Part shown: in pieces, positions 1-7,094 of the stretch
Numbering within the stretch: position 1 is the stretch's first letter
Layout: every line of letters begins with the position of its first letter
Virus record (IMG/VR): IMGVR_UViG_3300031851_004567
Span: 1-21,871 of that record
Length of the DNA: 21,871 bases
Reading direction: 5' to 3' (one strand)
DNA from: a virus
The notes under the pieces: generated by a model
Database searches by the model: none
Seen by the model: only the letters and a program-made list of their open reading frames with translations
What the model was told of the DNA's origin: nothing
Position numbers and translations under genes: made by a program

Positions 1-2135
1 GACCGCATAGAACGATATGGAAGGTCAATCGTAAGTTCGCCATTCTGATAATCCTTCATCCGAAGGTATGGTCTCATTCTCACAACCACACCATTGGCGT
101 ATTCGCCATCAGGAATGGTACCTTTGGTTAATGATGTATCTAATTTTGCAATTTGATTTGCATAATCAAAGATAGGTGCAGATACACCCGTTGCTGAGTT
201 TGCAGAAGACTGATCGATTGCTTGTGGGTTAATTCTCTTAACACGTAATGTGTTATTACCCTGAACGGTTGTACCAGTTACACGAACAACTTCACCAGGA
301 CGCAATTCCGTACCAAAGTTGGAACCGAAACCAGTAAGATCATTATCTGTTGCTTGATCAACTTCAACGTTATAGCAATCAATAGGATACTGATCATTGA
401 GTGACAGGTTTGCACCAAAGACAACAGCGTTGCCAGGGTTCCTACCGATCATAGATCTGGTATCTTGGAACTGGTATGAGAAGATGGCATCAAGTTCACC
501 AACGATGCGACCATCTCTGACGATCACTTCACCATCAGTAAACCTACCAGATACCTGATAAATTGTTACATACTTTCTATTTTGAGCAGTTGTTGCACCC
601 TCAAATACATATGCACTAGCACCAGATGTACGACCAAAAATTCTATCACCAGCAGACAGAGATACATTTGCTTTGAAGTTCAAAGCAGTAAACATCTGAA
701 TATCAAACAGATAAACATTATGGAAATCTGTTCCTAGGGCACTATCGGAACGCAGATATTTCATCTGCACCATTCGTGCTTTACCAATCATGTTACCCTG
801 ACCAGAACCAGTCTCGTCGGAGTAATCAGTTTCGTTGGCAGCAGCAATCATCCAGTTGTCACGGAGTTCCAAAGTTTGATATGCTTTGGATACACCATCA
901 CCTGTCAGTTGTGGGTTACCATAAACGTCGTATACCTCAACAAACTGTCCAAGTTCAAACGAGATAATACCGTTCTGTCTTTCCTTAAACGTTCTTGGTT
1001 TTGGTACAGATGCATACTGAGGTGTTAAGAATTCAGTTCTATAACCTCTAACATATGCTCTACCAGGACCAACTTCTACTGCCAGATATTCATCTGATGC
1101 AGCAACACCATCGGTACCAATCGAACCTGAAGTGTATACACCATTGTTAAAGAAGTCGTCAAGGTGTTCCCTTGCCGTTACGTCGAAACTATCGACAACG
1201 TAGTCTCCACTCTCTTCAAACGTACGACGTGCAAGAGATCTCTCAAGTTCAGAATATGCAGTCTTATTAACAACTTGCTCAACCTTACTTTGATTGATAC
1301 GGAGAAGTTCAATGAAGTTCTTATCAGTATCATCATTAATTGCTTTTTTGACCAGTGTGGTCTTAATGCGGAATCTGTGTCCACCAGGTGCAGAATAGTT
1401 AGAAGCACCAGCAGCGTTATCATTCAGTGACGGATCGTCTTCTGGAGTGATAATAGATTCACTAACTTCCAAACCAATACGGTAGGAAGGGTTATTGGTA
1501 TACTGATCCAACAACAGATACGATGAAGGAACGTCTACAAAATAACCACGAATGAAATATACACCTGCATTTACATATGCAACGGAACCAGTTGCGGTTG
1601 CATCAGCGGGGAGAAGTTGAGAGAACGGGGAGTTAACCTCAATTAGGGTTGTTCCGAACGTGATCTCATTCTCAGCATACAACTGTTCGTTGTTTTGAAA
1701 TTCTTTAATACCCTCATCTGATGTAGTATCACCAGAATCAACGTACTTGACATACAGTGTAATGTATCCAATATCCGACTCACTAGCAGGAATTGAATAC
1801 AGAACTTTTCCTTTAACGCCAGAAGTTACACCAGTGATAACCTGACCGTTTAGTTGAGTTCTATAGTTCTCAACGTTTACACCCAGGAAGTTCTGTTGTA
1901 GGATAACTGCCTTAACATTCAGATCATAACCAATCTGACCAGGGATGACCATCGCACCTTCTTTGAAGAAGTGCTGTCCCATCGATTCAACTTGATTCTG
2001 CAGAATCGATTGCATCGTAGTAAGTTCCCTTGCCTGAATGGGGAATCCAGGTCGGAAGAGAACTCGGTAGAAATTTTTGTCCTTATCAAAGTCATCAAAA
2101 TAAGGACTGATATTCAGATTGGTATTCTGAGGCAT
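1..2135 (-). CDS. DUF4815 virion structural protein (baseplate/tail-fibre associated), C-terminus cut by window edge
   Basis: An open frame runs from an ATG at 2135 to the left edge without a stop (711 complete codons), so the C-terminus lies outside the window. The N-terminus (MPQNTNLNISPYFDDFDKDK, then VLFRPGFPIQARELTTMQ) carries the signature of DUF4815 proteins, which are common virion structural proteins of T4-like marine phages. Its exact place in the particle is not established; next to gp8 it is probably baseplate or proximal fibre. Around residues 490-510 there is a 'GDRIFGRTSGASAYVF' stretch, a small beta motif shared with neighbouring genes. The start lies 4 bases after the gp8 stop, inside the string TAAAAAAATG. 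There is no Shine-Dalgarno sequence and no late promoter in the gap, so translation is probably coupled to gp8. The reading frame and family are clear; the molecular role is not. Confidence 0.88.
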   Translation of the reverse strand, partial: MPQNTNLNISPYFDDFDKDKNFYRVLFRPGFPIQARELTTMQSILQNQVESMGQHFFKEGAMVIPGQIGYDLNVKAVILQQNFLGVNVENYRTQLNGQVITGVTSGVKGKVLYSIPASESDIGYITLYVKYVDSGDTTSDEGIKEFQNNEQLYAENEITFGTTLIEVNSPFSQLLPADATATGSVAYVNAGVYFIRGYFVDVPSSYLLLDQYTNNPSYRIGLEVSESIITPEDDPSLNDNAAGASNYSAPGGHRFRIKTTLVKKAINDDTDKNFIELLRINQSKVEQVVNKTAYSELERSLARRTFEESGDYVVDSFDVTAREHLDDFFNNGVYTSGSIGTDGVAASDEYLAVEVGPGRAYVRGYRTEFLTPQYASVPKPRTFKERQNGIISFELGQFVEVYDVYGNPQLTGDGVSKAYQTLELRDNWMIAAANETDYSDETGSGQGNMIGKARMVQMKYLRSDSALGTDFHNVYLFDIQMFTALNFKANVSLSAGDRIFGRTSGASAYVFEGATTAQNRKYVTIYQVSGRFTDGEVIVRDGRIVGELDAIFSYQFQDTRSMIGRNPGNAVVFGANLSLNDQYPIDCYNVEVDQATDNDLTGFGSNFGTELRPGEVVRVTGTTVQGNNTLRVKRINPQAIDQSSANSATGVSAPIFDYANQIAKLDTSLTKGTIPDGEYANGVVVRMRPYLRMKDYQNGELTIDLPYRSMR

Positions 2136-2139
2136 TTTT

Positions 2140-3675
2140 TTAGAACTCGATTACGATTTTAATATCTTCGATTTGGTCACCAGCACGGGAGATCGCGCTT
2201 CTATTATCTATGTAAATTACATCACCCGAGTTTGGTTCAATCTCAGGATTTGCATATCCGTTTGTAAATGACATACCCAGGTCATACTCAGTGTTATTAA
2301 TGACACGAGTAGATGATCCAGCAATGATTGGGAAGTTGATGTCGGGGTCTCCAGATGTACCAGAGGTAGAACCAACAACAGCATTACCACCCTCAAACTC
2401 AACAAGGTTACCTGTAATTTCAGGGAACACACCATCAACTCTGTTCTGATAATATTTCAGAACTTTGGTGGTGGAGTTCCAAGAGATGACACGTCCACGA
2501 GCAGTAACCTGCTGACCACCAACAGTACGAGACTGTGTGATGATTTCATCAGTAGAGAACTGACCTGTAAATGTCGGGGAGAAAATTACAGCACTTGTAC
2601 CAGACAAAGTAAGGTCTGCAACAAGTTCAGATGTACCAAATCTAAATGGATTGATAACGAGACCAATACGGCGATAGTCGTTATCAGTAGGGAAGTCACC
2701 TGATCCTTCATCGTAGGTGAACTTCGTGTTAATCATGACACGGTAACCACCCAACTCTACAGTGGGGTCGGAACCATGACCACCATCAGGTGGGATGATA
2801 ACGTCAATAGTTGCACCAGAACCAGTACCAGCACCGATACCATTAATCTCGTCAATGATAACTTTACCGAAGGTGTAGTTAGAACCACCAGATGTCACAG
2901 TTGCAGATACAACCTTACCACCATCAACAACGATAGAAACACGACCACCAGTACCGTCTCCTTTAATAGAAACGTTTTCGTAGGTGCCGTTGTTATAACC
3001 AGAACCAGAAGATTGGATTACAATAGTATCAATCTCACCACCGACAGCATCAGAAATAACTGCAGTGTCAGTCAGTACAGGCATGTACTCGTTAGAGAAG
3101 AACTTCAACACCTGCCCAACAGGGATGGTGTACATATACTTCCAACGATACCCATCAGCAGTTGTAATAACTGAGGTGGATGTACCTGTAGGTTCAATCG
3201 TAGATGGTTTACCGTTCGGATCAGAAGGGGATGTTCCGTTATAGATTGCCTTGTAAACCTGGTACGACGAGTTAACGACAAAGAAGTCTGCGTCATACAG
3301 TTTAGTTGCACCAGAAGATGCAGTTTTAGTAGAACTGTAATCGTGACGATACATGTCATAGACATAACCCAAACCACCAGTGGTTTGTTCGGGAGGTGTC
3401 CAGTCAACACGACGAATAACCTGAATAGTGTCGTTTGCCAACACTCGTTTCAGGGAGATTAGATCATCGAACACGTCAGAAAACTCTTGAAAAGAGTCCA
3501 CTGGTGTCGGAGGATTATTCTCGTTGTCCCATGCTTGTGGGCGACCGATGAAAACATACAGTCGATCTCTCGCGCTACCTGCATCAGTATCAGACTGGAT
3601 CGGGTCGGGACCCTCCAATGCCTTGATAAACTTATTTGCGGTAAAAATTCTGAATTGGTCAGTAAGTAGAGCCAT
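2140..3675 (-). CDS. 8: Baseplate wedge subunit gp8 (T4-like), enlarged
   Basis: 511 residues, against 334 in T4 gp8. Three regions resemble T4 gp8 from memory: residues 41-61 (VFIGRPQAW..., PTPVDS; T4 has a FGR..PW motif and PTDS), residues 172-200 (DGYRWKYMYTIP then NEYMPV; T4 has DGYVWEYLFEIP and NEYIVV), and the end (YIDNRSAISRAGDQIEDIKI; T4 has YMENRPPI...DQTEEINI). gp8 is a wedge component of the contractile-tail baseplate, where it binds the neighbouring wedge proteins. The extra length sits between these conserved parts: a glycine-rich segment at about 208-315 with GSGY and GSNY motifs, and a beta-rich segment at about 350-445. YRRIGLVINPF between the two corresponds to the T4 stretch around ISIITNP. 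A TATAAATA late promoter lies just upstream, and the DUF4815 gene follows after 4 bases. The assignment is strong; the role of the insertions is unknown. Confidence 0.9.
   Translation of the reverse strand: MALLTDQFRIFTANKFIKALEGPDPIQSDTDAGSARDRLYVFIGRPQAWDNENNPPTPVDSFQEFSDVFDDLISLKRVLANDTIQVIRRVDWTPPEQTTGGLGYVYDMYRHDYSSTKTASSGATKLYDADFFVVNSSYQVYKAIYNGTSPSDPNGKPSTIEPTGTSTSVITTADGYRWKYMYTIPVGQVLKFFSNEYMPVLTDTAVISDAVGGEIDTIVIQSSGSGYNNGTYENVSIKGDGTGGRVSIVVDGGKVVSATVTSGGSNYTFGKVIIDEINGIGAGTGSGATIDVIIPPDGGHGSDPTVELGGYRVMINTKFTYDEGSGDFPTDNDYRRIGLVINPFRFGTSELVADLTLSGTSAVIFSPTFTGQFSTDEIITQSRTVGGQQVTARGRVISWNSTTKVLKYYQNRVDGVFPEITGNLVEFEGGNAVVGSTSGTSGDPDINFPIIAGSSTRVINNTEYDLGMSFTNGYANPEIEPNSGDVIYIDNRSAISRAGDQIEDIKIVIEF
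2731..3054 (-). other. Glycine-rich GxGY insertion within gp8
   Basis: Residues about 208-315 of gp8 have no counterpart in T4 gp8. They contain two beta-repeat units with GSGYNNGTYENVSI and GGSNYTFGKVII, followed by GAGTGSGATIDVIIP. The same repeat type dominates the upstream 618-residue protein and a section of the giant protein, which suggests exchange of a common module between structural genes. The boundaries are approximate. Confidence 0.6.
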
Positions 3676-3697
3676 TATGCTGTTTTACCCTTCCCTT

Positions 3698-3705
3698 TAT
3701 TTATA
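3698..3705 (-). promoter_or_regulatory. T4-type late promoter TATAAATA upstream of gp8
   Basis: The minus strand reads TATAAATA, a perfect match to the T4 late-promoter octamer recognised by the phage gp55 sigma factor with the gp45 clamp. It lies two bases after the stop codon of the 618-residue gene (3708-3710) and ends 22 bases before the gp8 ATG. By T4 geometry, transcription would start near 3692, leaving a leader of about 17 bases. A purine-rich GGGAAGGG at 3688-3695 could serve as a distant ribosome-binding site; its spacing of 12 bases is long. Confidence 0.75.
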
Positions 3706-3707
3706 GG

Positions 3708-5564
3708 TTATTCTGGTTCGTTTCTCAGGAGAACGCTATATTCAGCGGACCACACATTTGCAGACCCACCTGACGTTCCACCAGATAGTGTTTCACCAGA
3801 AGTGAATTTGAATACATTTCCGTTGCCAACGGGATCTTTAAGAACCAGTGTGACATATCCAGAACCATATCCTGTTGCCGAAGCAGTGAAGGAGTCCACG
3901 GTTGCGGTGACTCCACTTGTACCACCAGACACGGTTTCTCCAACAGTGAAGTTGGGAATAGACCAGTTAGTACCAATAATATTAATGATTGCATCATGTT
4001 GATCACCATCACCCAGAGCACCAGCGCCCTGAACAGTAGCAACCAACGGTGTAGTATTTCCATCATAAATTTTGTCACCGATAGCAAGGAGTGTGGTGTT
4101 TTGTCCACCAATAGTTTCCTCAATACCGTAAAGTGAAGAGGCAATCCCACCATCAAGACTTGTTTCCAATTCAAAGTCTGTACCAGTATTTACCAAGTCA
4201 GGGATACCGTCACCAGCACCACTTAACTCATCATCATCTTCAAACTTCCTATCTGGCAGTGAAGAGAGAGGATTAGTAAACAATACAATGTCACTACCTT
4301 CTAGTTCAACCAGAACATGTGGTTCAACACCAGTTCCACTAGAACTTGCAACTCCACAAATAAAGGCAACAATTTTACTTTCTTCGGTAGAACGACCAGC
4401 GTCAATAAACGCTAGTTCATCAACTTGGAACACCAGATATAGGTCTCTAGTTTCAGGTCTCCAGTCATAAACGATAGCAATCTTGTTATCGCTAGATTCA
4501 GAGAGACGCCTTACACGGTCATTAATATTAAATGAGTAACCCGTTAAACCAGTATTTGGATTATCTTGTAAACTATCAAGACGAATTTTTTGATCAAATT
4601 TGAAGTTGACACCTCTAGTAACACCCTTAAACTGTGTGCCAGTTTTGGATGTATATCTAAAGATCTCTCTTCCAACCAGTGCTTTACCAGAACCAGGGAA
4701 CGCTGCAGTTGTTTCAACGTTAATCGTTGTATCTGATTCTGCAATGTCACCAGTAAGACCAGTAATATTGAACACTGTAGAGTTCAATGACTGTCTGTTT
4801 CTGGCAGTCCTTACAAGGTTTGTATTCCTTGCAAAAATAACTTGAGGTGGAGAAGTATATCCACCACCAGGATTGACAATGTTAATATTATCAATTACGC
4901 CAAGGTTAATCTGAGCCTCAGCAGCACCACCACTACCTCCACCACCAATCAACTGAACGATAGGTGGAGTCTCAAAGAACTCACCAGCGTTGCTGATATT
5001 AATGTTTTCGATTTGACCGAACTCATTTACCTCAGCAACCCCAGTTGCGCCTTCGCCGCCCCCGCCACCAATAACCAGAGCAACATCTTGTCTGGTATAA
5101 TTTCGTCCAACGTTTTCTAGGGATAAACCTGTAACACTACCAGTGACAGGAACCAGTTCACTACCTGCTCCACCGCCACCTTCGATACGTGCTACGGTTT
5201 GTGAGAAGTAGTTATCTCCGTTGGACCTTATTTGAATATAATCAACACCACCAGTTGCATTTAGAAATACATCACCAGCAGCACCATTGGCACCAAGATC
5301 ATCACTTTCAATAATCAAACGTAAAGGACTATATCCCTCACCAGGATCCAAAACTTCAACTGCTTGAATTTCTCCAGCAGTATTGATAATAGGACGCAAC
5401 ACTGCATCACGAACTGGAGTGCCGCAATTACCAATAGTTAATTTTGGAGGGTCGGAAGCAACATATCCAGAACCACCAGTAATAACAAATACATCTTTAA
5501 CGCCGTATGTACTGTTAAAAACTGGTTCAATGGATGCGCCACTACCTGGGACTGTTCTTGTCAT
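3708..5564 (-). CDS. Glycine-rich GxGY-repeat virion structural protein
   Basis: 618 residues with no identified enzymatic motif. Residues about 25-247 hold six beta-type repeats of roughly 35-40 residues, each with a G-x-G-Y-like turn (GGSGY, PGEGYSP, NGDNY, VGRNYT, AGEFFETPP, PGGGYTSPP) often followed by a GGGG run. Residues about 268-320 (AESDTTINVETTAAFP, then GREIFRYTSKTGTQFKGVTRG) match a small module seen in other phage baseplate and fibre proteins. The C-terminus has two copies of a 'GETVSGGTSG..A.V' motif (residues 542-555 and 590-604). The ATG is 3 bases after the stop of the cupredoxin-domain gene, so translation is probably coupled; the preceding GGTGGT is at best a weak ribosome-binding site. 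Its position just before gp8 suggests a baseplate or short-fibre component. I cannot equate it with a T4 protein. Confidence 0.85.
   Translation of the reverse strand: MTRTVPGSGASIEPVFNSTYGVKDVFVITGGSGYVASDPPKLTIGNCGTPVRDAVLRPIINTAGEIQAVEVLDPGEGYSPLRLIIESDDLGANGAAGDVFLNATGGVDYIQIRSNGDNYFSQTVARIEGGGGAGSELVPVTGSVTGLSLENVGRNYTRQDVALVIGGGGGEGATGVAEVNEFGQIENINISNAGEFFETPPIVQLIGGGGSGGAAEAQINLGVIDNINIVNPGGGYTSPPQVIFARNTNLVRTARNRQSLNSTVFNITGLTGDIAESDTTINVETTAAFPGSGKALVGREIFRYTSKTGTQFKGVTRGVNFKFDQKIRLDSLQDNPNTGLTGYSFNINDRVRRLSESSDNKIAIVYDWRPETRDLYLVFQVDELAFIDAGRSTEESKIVAFICGVASSSGTGVEPHVLVELEGSDIVLFTNPLSSLPDRKFEDDDELSGAGDGIPDLVNTGTDFELETSLDGGIASSLYGIEETIGGQNTTLLAIGDKIYDGNTTPLVATVQGAGALGDGDQHDAIINIIGTNWSIPNFTVGETVSGGTSGVTATVDSFTASATGYGSGYVTLVLKDPVGNGNVFKFTSGETLSGGTSGGSANVWSAEYSVLLRNEPE
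4824..5492 (-). repeat. Six GxGY beta repeats in the 618-residue protein
   Basis: Six divergent protein-level repeats share the pattern hydrophobic-x-x-x-G-x-G-Y-x-x-x-P/D-x-hydrophobic-x-hydrophobic, most followed by GGGG and an alanine or glycine stretch. The central tyrosine is replaced by phenylalanine in the fifth copy (GEFFETPP). The DNA copies have diverged, so this is an old duplication rather than recent slippage. Confidence 0.65.
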
Positions 5565-5567
5565 GAA

Positions 5568-7064
5568 TTAGACCACCACTAAGTTTCCTACCATGCCACC
5601 GTGGATTGTGCACTGGTAAACATAAGTTGTACCAGCAGCGACGGAGTACGGGACCTCCCATAGCAAAACACCAGTGGTGGAACCACTAATACCGTCAGTT
5701 ACCGCTGAACCACCAGATCCAACTCTGATCTCAAACGGGTGACCAGATCCAGTTGTGTTGTTGAATCTATAGGTGAATCCACGATAAACATAGATCGTTG
5801 GGTTGCCAGTAGAACTACTAACGCCAGGACCATCAAAGAGATAACCTGTACCAGTGCTACCAGAAACAGACCAACCTAGAACAGGAGATCCATAAGCGGT
5901 AAAGGTGTTGGTTCCTGTTGCAACAATGTTCTGATTTTCAGTTACAGAAGGAAGAGCACCAGCAGAATTATTAATGGTAAGAGTATTACCAGACATCACT
6001 GTGGTGATGTTTGTTCCACCAGCAATCGTTAAAGTTTCAGAAGCACTATTTGCTCCTGTACTTCCACTATCACCTGCAACAGTAGCAAAAATGTTTTGAA
6101 CAACGTTTGGTGAGTCGTTTGTAATCGTTAGATTATCACCAGCCACAGCAGTGGAGATCCCAGTACCACCAACAAAATTAACAGTAGTAGTAGTGCTATT
6201 AGCAGTTTTGGATCCCGAATCAGACCCAACAACAGAGAAGAGATTTTGATCAGGATCACCTAACGCCCCCGTCATGTTAATGGTTAATACATCACCAGTA
6301 ATTGATGTACCAATATTGGTACCACCAGCGACAGTTAAAACATCTTGTGCTGCACTTGCAGTTGTTGAACCAGTGTCAGCGTTGAATTGTTCAAACAAGT
6401 TTTGAGTAGTTCCACCACCACCGCCACCAGATGAATCATCATTGGCAGGTTCAAACTTAGAAGTAGATGAATTCCACTTAAGGATTTGACCATTAGAGGG
6501 ACCACCACCAACAGTCATGTCTACATCGGAGAGATCACCAACGCCACTGTTTTCGTCCACCAGAGGCACCCAGACGCCCCCATGAGCGAAGTAACCCTTA
6601 CCTGTGGCATGAACATGTGCAAACATGCCATGATGGTTTACAGCGTCAGGAAGACTTGCTAGATCAGTGTATGGTGCATAGTATTTTAGGAATCCATCTG
6701 CACCATCAATGTAGGTGTATGCAGATCCACTACCACCACCCCAAAATTTAATATCACCTGTACTATCAGGTTTAATTACAACATCTCTTGCGCTAGTTGA
6801 TACAATATTAAATGTCGAAACATCTAAATTACTTGTCAACTCATCAAAGTTACCTCCAACAAAAGAGGGGTTTCCTGCTGTAGACCACTTAAGAACTTGA
6901 CCTTCAGTGATACCCGATCCAATATTGACAAGGAGATCAGTCTCGTTTCCCAGACGATCATAAATCTCATCAATAACAGAATTGAGTTTTACACCAGCAT
7001 CCCTCAGGGTATCACCAGTGCCATCATTAGCGGAAGAACCAATACCAATGCTTTGTTTTGCCAT
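5568..7064 (-). CDS. Tail-fibre-like structural protein with C-terminal cupredoxin-like (type-1 copper) domain
   Basis: 498 residues. The N-terminus (GIGSSANDGTGDTLRDAGVK) is a segment common at the start of marine phage fibre-like proteins. Two copies of a G-Q-(V/I)-LKW motif lie near residues 55-60 and 192-197, and a histidine-rich stretch near 143-162 includes NHHGMFAHVHATGKGYFAHG. A glycine linker near 213-218 leads into three repeats of about 45 residues at 222-368. The last 75 residues resemble a cupredoxin: GHPFEIR (His442) and YQCTIHGGMVGN (Cys485, His488, Met491) supply the four ligands of a type-1 copper site, with amicyanin-like C-x2-H-x2-M spacing. Fibre-like architecture is inferred from the repeats and the neighbours; copper binding is predicted only. 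A late-promoter-like octamer lies 22 bases upstream. No good Shine-Dalgarno sequence is visible. Confidence 0.87.
   Translation of the reverse strand: MAKQSIGIGSSANDGTGDTLRDAGVKLNSVIDEIYDRLGNETDLLVNIGSGITEGQVLKWSTAGNPSFVGGNFDELTSNLDVSTFNIVSTSARDVVIKPDSTGDIKFWGGGSGSAYTYIDGADGFLKYYAPYTDLASLPDAVNHHGMFAHVHATGKGYFAHGGVWVPLVDENSGVGDLSDVDMTVGGGPSNGQILKWNSSTSKFEPANDDSSGGGGGGTTQNLFEQFNADTGSTTASAAQDVLTVAGGTNIGTSITGDVLTINMTGALGDPDQNLFSVVGSDSGSKTANSTTTTVNFVGGTGISTAVAGDNLTITNDSPNVVQNIFATVAGDSGSTGANSASETLTIAGGTNITTVMSGNTLTINNSAGALPSVTENQNIVATGTNTFTAYGSPVLGWSVSGSTGTGYLFDGPGVSSSTGNPTIYVYRGFTYRFNNTTGSGHPFEIRVGSGGSAVTDGISGSTTGVLLWEVPYSVAAGTTYVYQCTIHGGMVGNLVVV
5571..5795 (-). other. Cupredoxin-like domain with complete H-C-H-M ligand set
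   Basis: Residues 424-498 contain the beta strands and ligands expected of a plastocyanin/amicyanin-type fold. A first histidine (442, in GHPFEIR) comes after a TYRF strand, and a C-terminal loop has Cys485, His488 and Met491, followed by the strand GNLVVV, which ends the protein. It is not a photosynthetic plastocyanin: it has no signal peptide and is fused to fibre repeats. Confidence 0.7.
5961..6401 (-). repeat. Three ~45-residue fibre repeats (N-(L/I)-F ... DSGS ... GGT(N/G)I ... LTI)
   Basis: Residues 222-267, 274-317 and 324-368 are tandem copies. Each begins NLF or NIF and continues D-(T/S)-G-S, a T/A/S-rich stretch, a GGTNI or GGTGI turn, and a closing LTI(N/T) strand. This beta-repeat type is typical of fibrous, probably trimeric, segments of marine phage fibres. 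The number of copies often varies between relatives, which could adjust fibre length. Confidence 0.75.
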
Positions 7065-7086
7065 AGTTCTTAGACTTTTACAGTGT

Positions 7087-7094
7087 TATTTAGG
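7087..7094 (-). promoter_or_regulatory. Late-promoter-like octamer CCTAAATA overlapping a stop codon
   Basis: The minus strand reads CCTAAATA, matching six of eight bases of the T4 late octamer TATAAATA. The TAA stop of the YHYH gene (7090-7092) lies inside it. It ends 22 bases before the ATG at 7064, about the same spacing as the perfect octamer before gp8. The match is imperfect, so this is a candidate only. Confidence 0.45.

Noticed and set aside
2135-2142. Run of seven A at the gp8/DUF4815 junction as a frameshift or slippage site making a fusion protein
   Set aside because: The T of the gp8 stop precedes the run, so TAA is formed however many A residues are read; slippage cannot bypass it.
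3676-3707. Rho-independent terminator in the 32-base gap before gp8
   Set aside because: No inverted repeat followed by a T run is visible; the gap is explained by the late promoter and leader.
5571-5795. A host-derived plastocyanin gene (auxiliary photosynthesis gene)
   Set aside because: The copper motif is the last part of a fibre-repeat protein with no signal peptide, and the loop spacing (C-x2-H-x2-M) differs from plastocyanin (C-x2-H-x4-M).
5961-6401. CRISPR-like or recent tandem DNA repeats
   Set aside because: The periodicity is in the protein; the DNA copies have diverged and there are no identical repeats with spacers.
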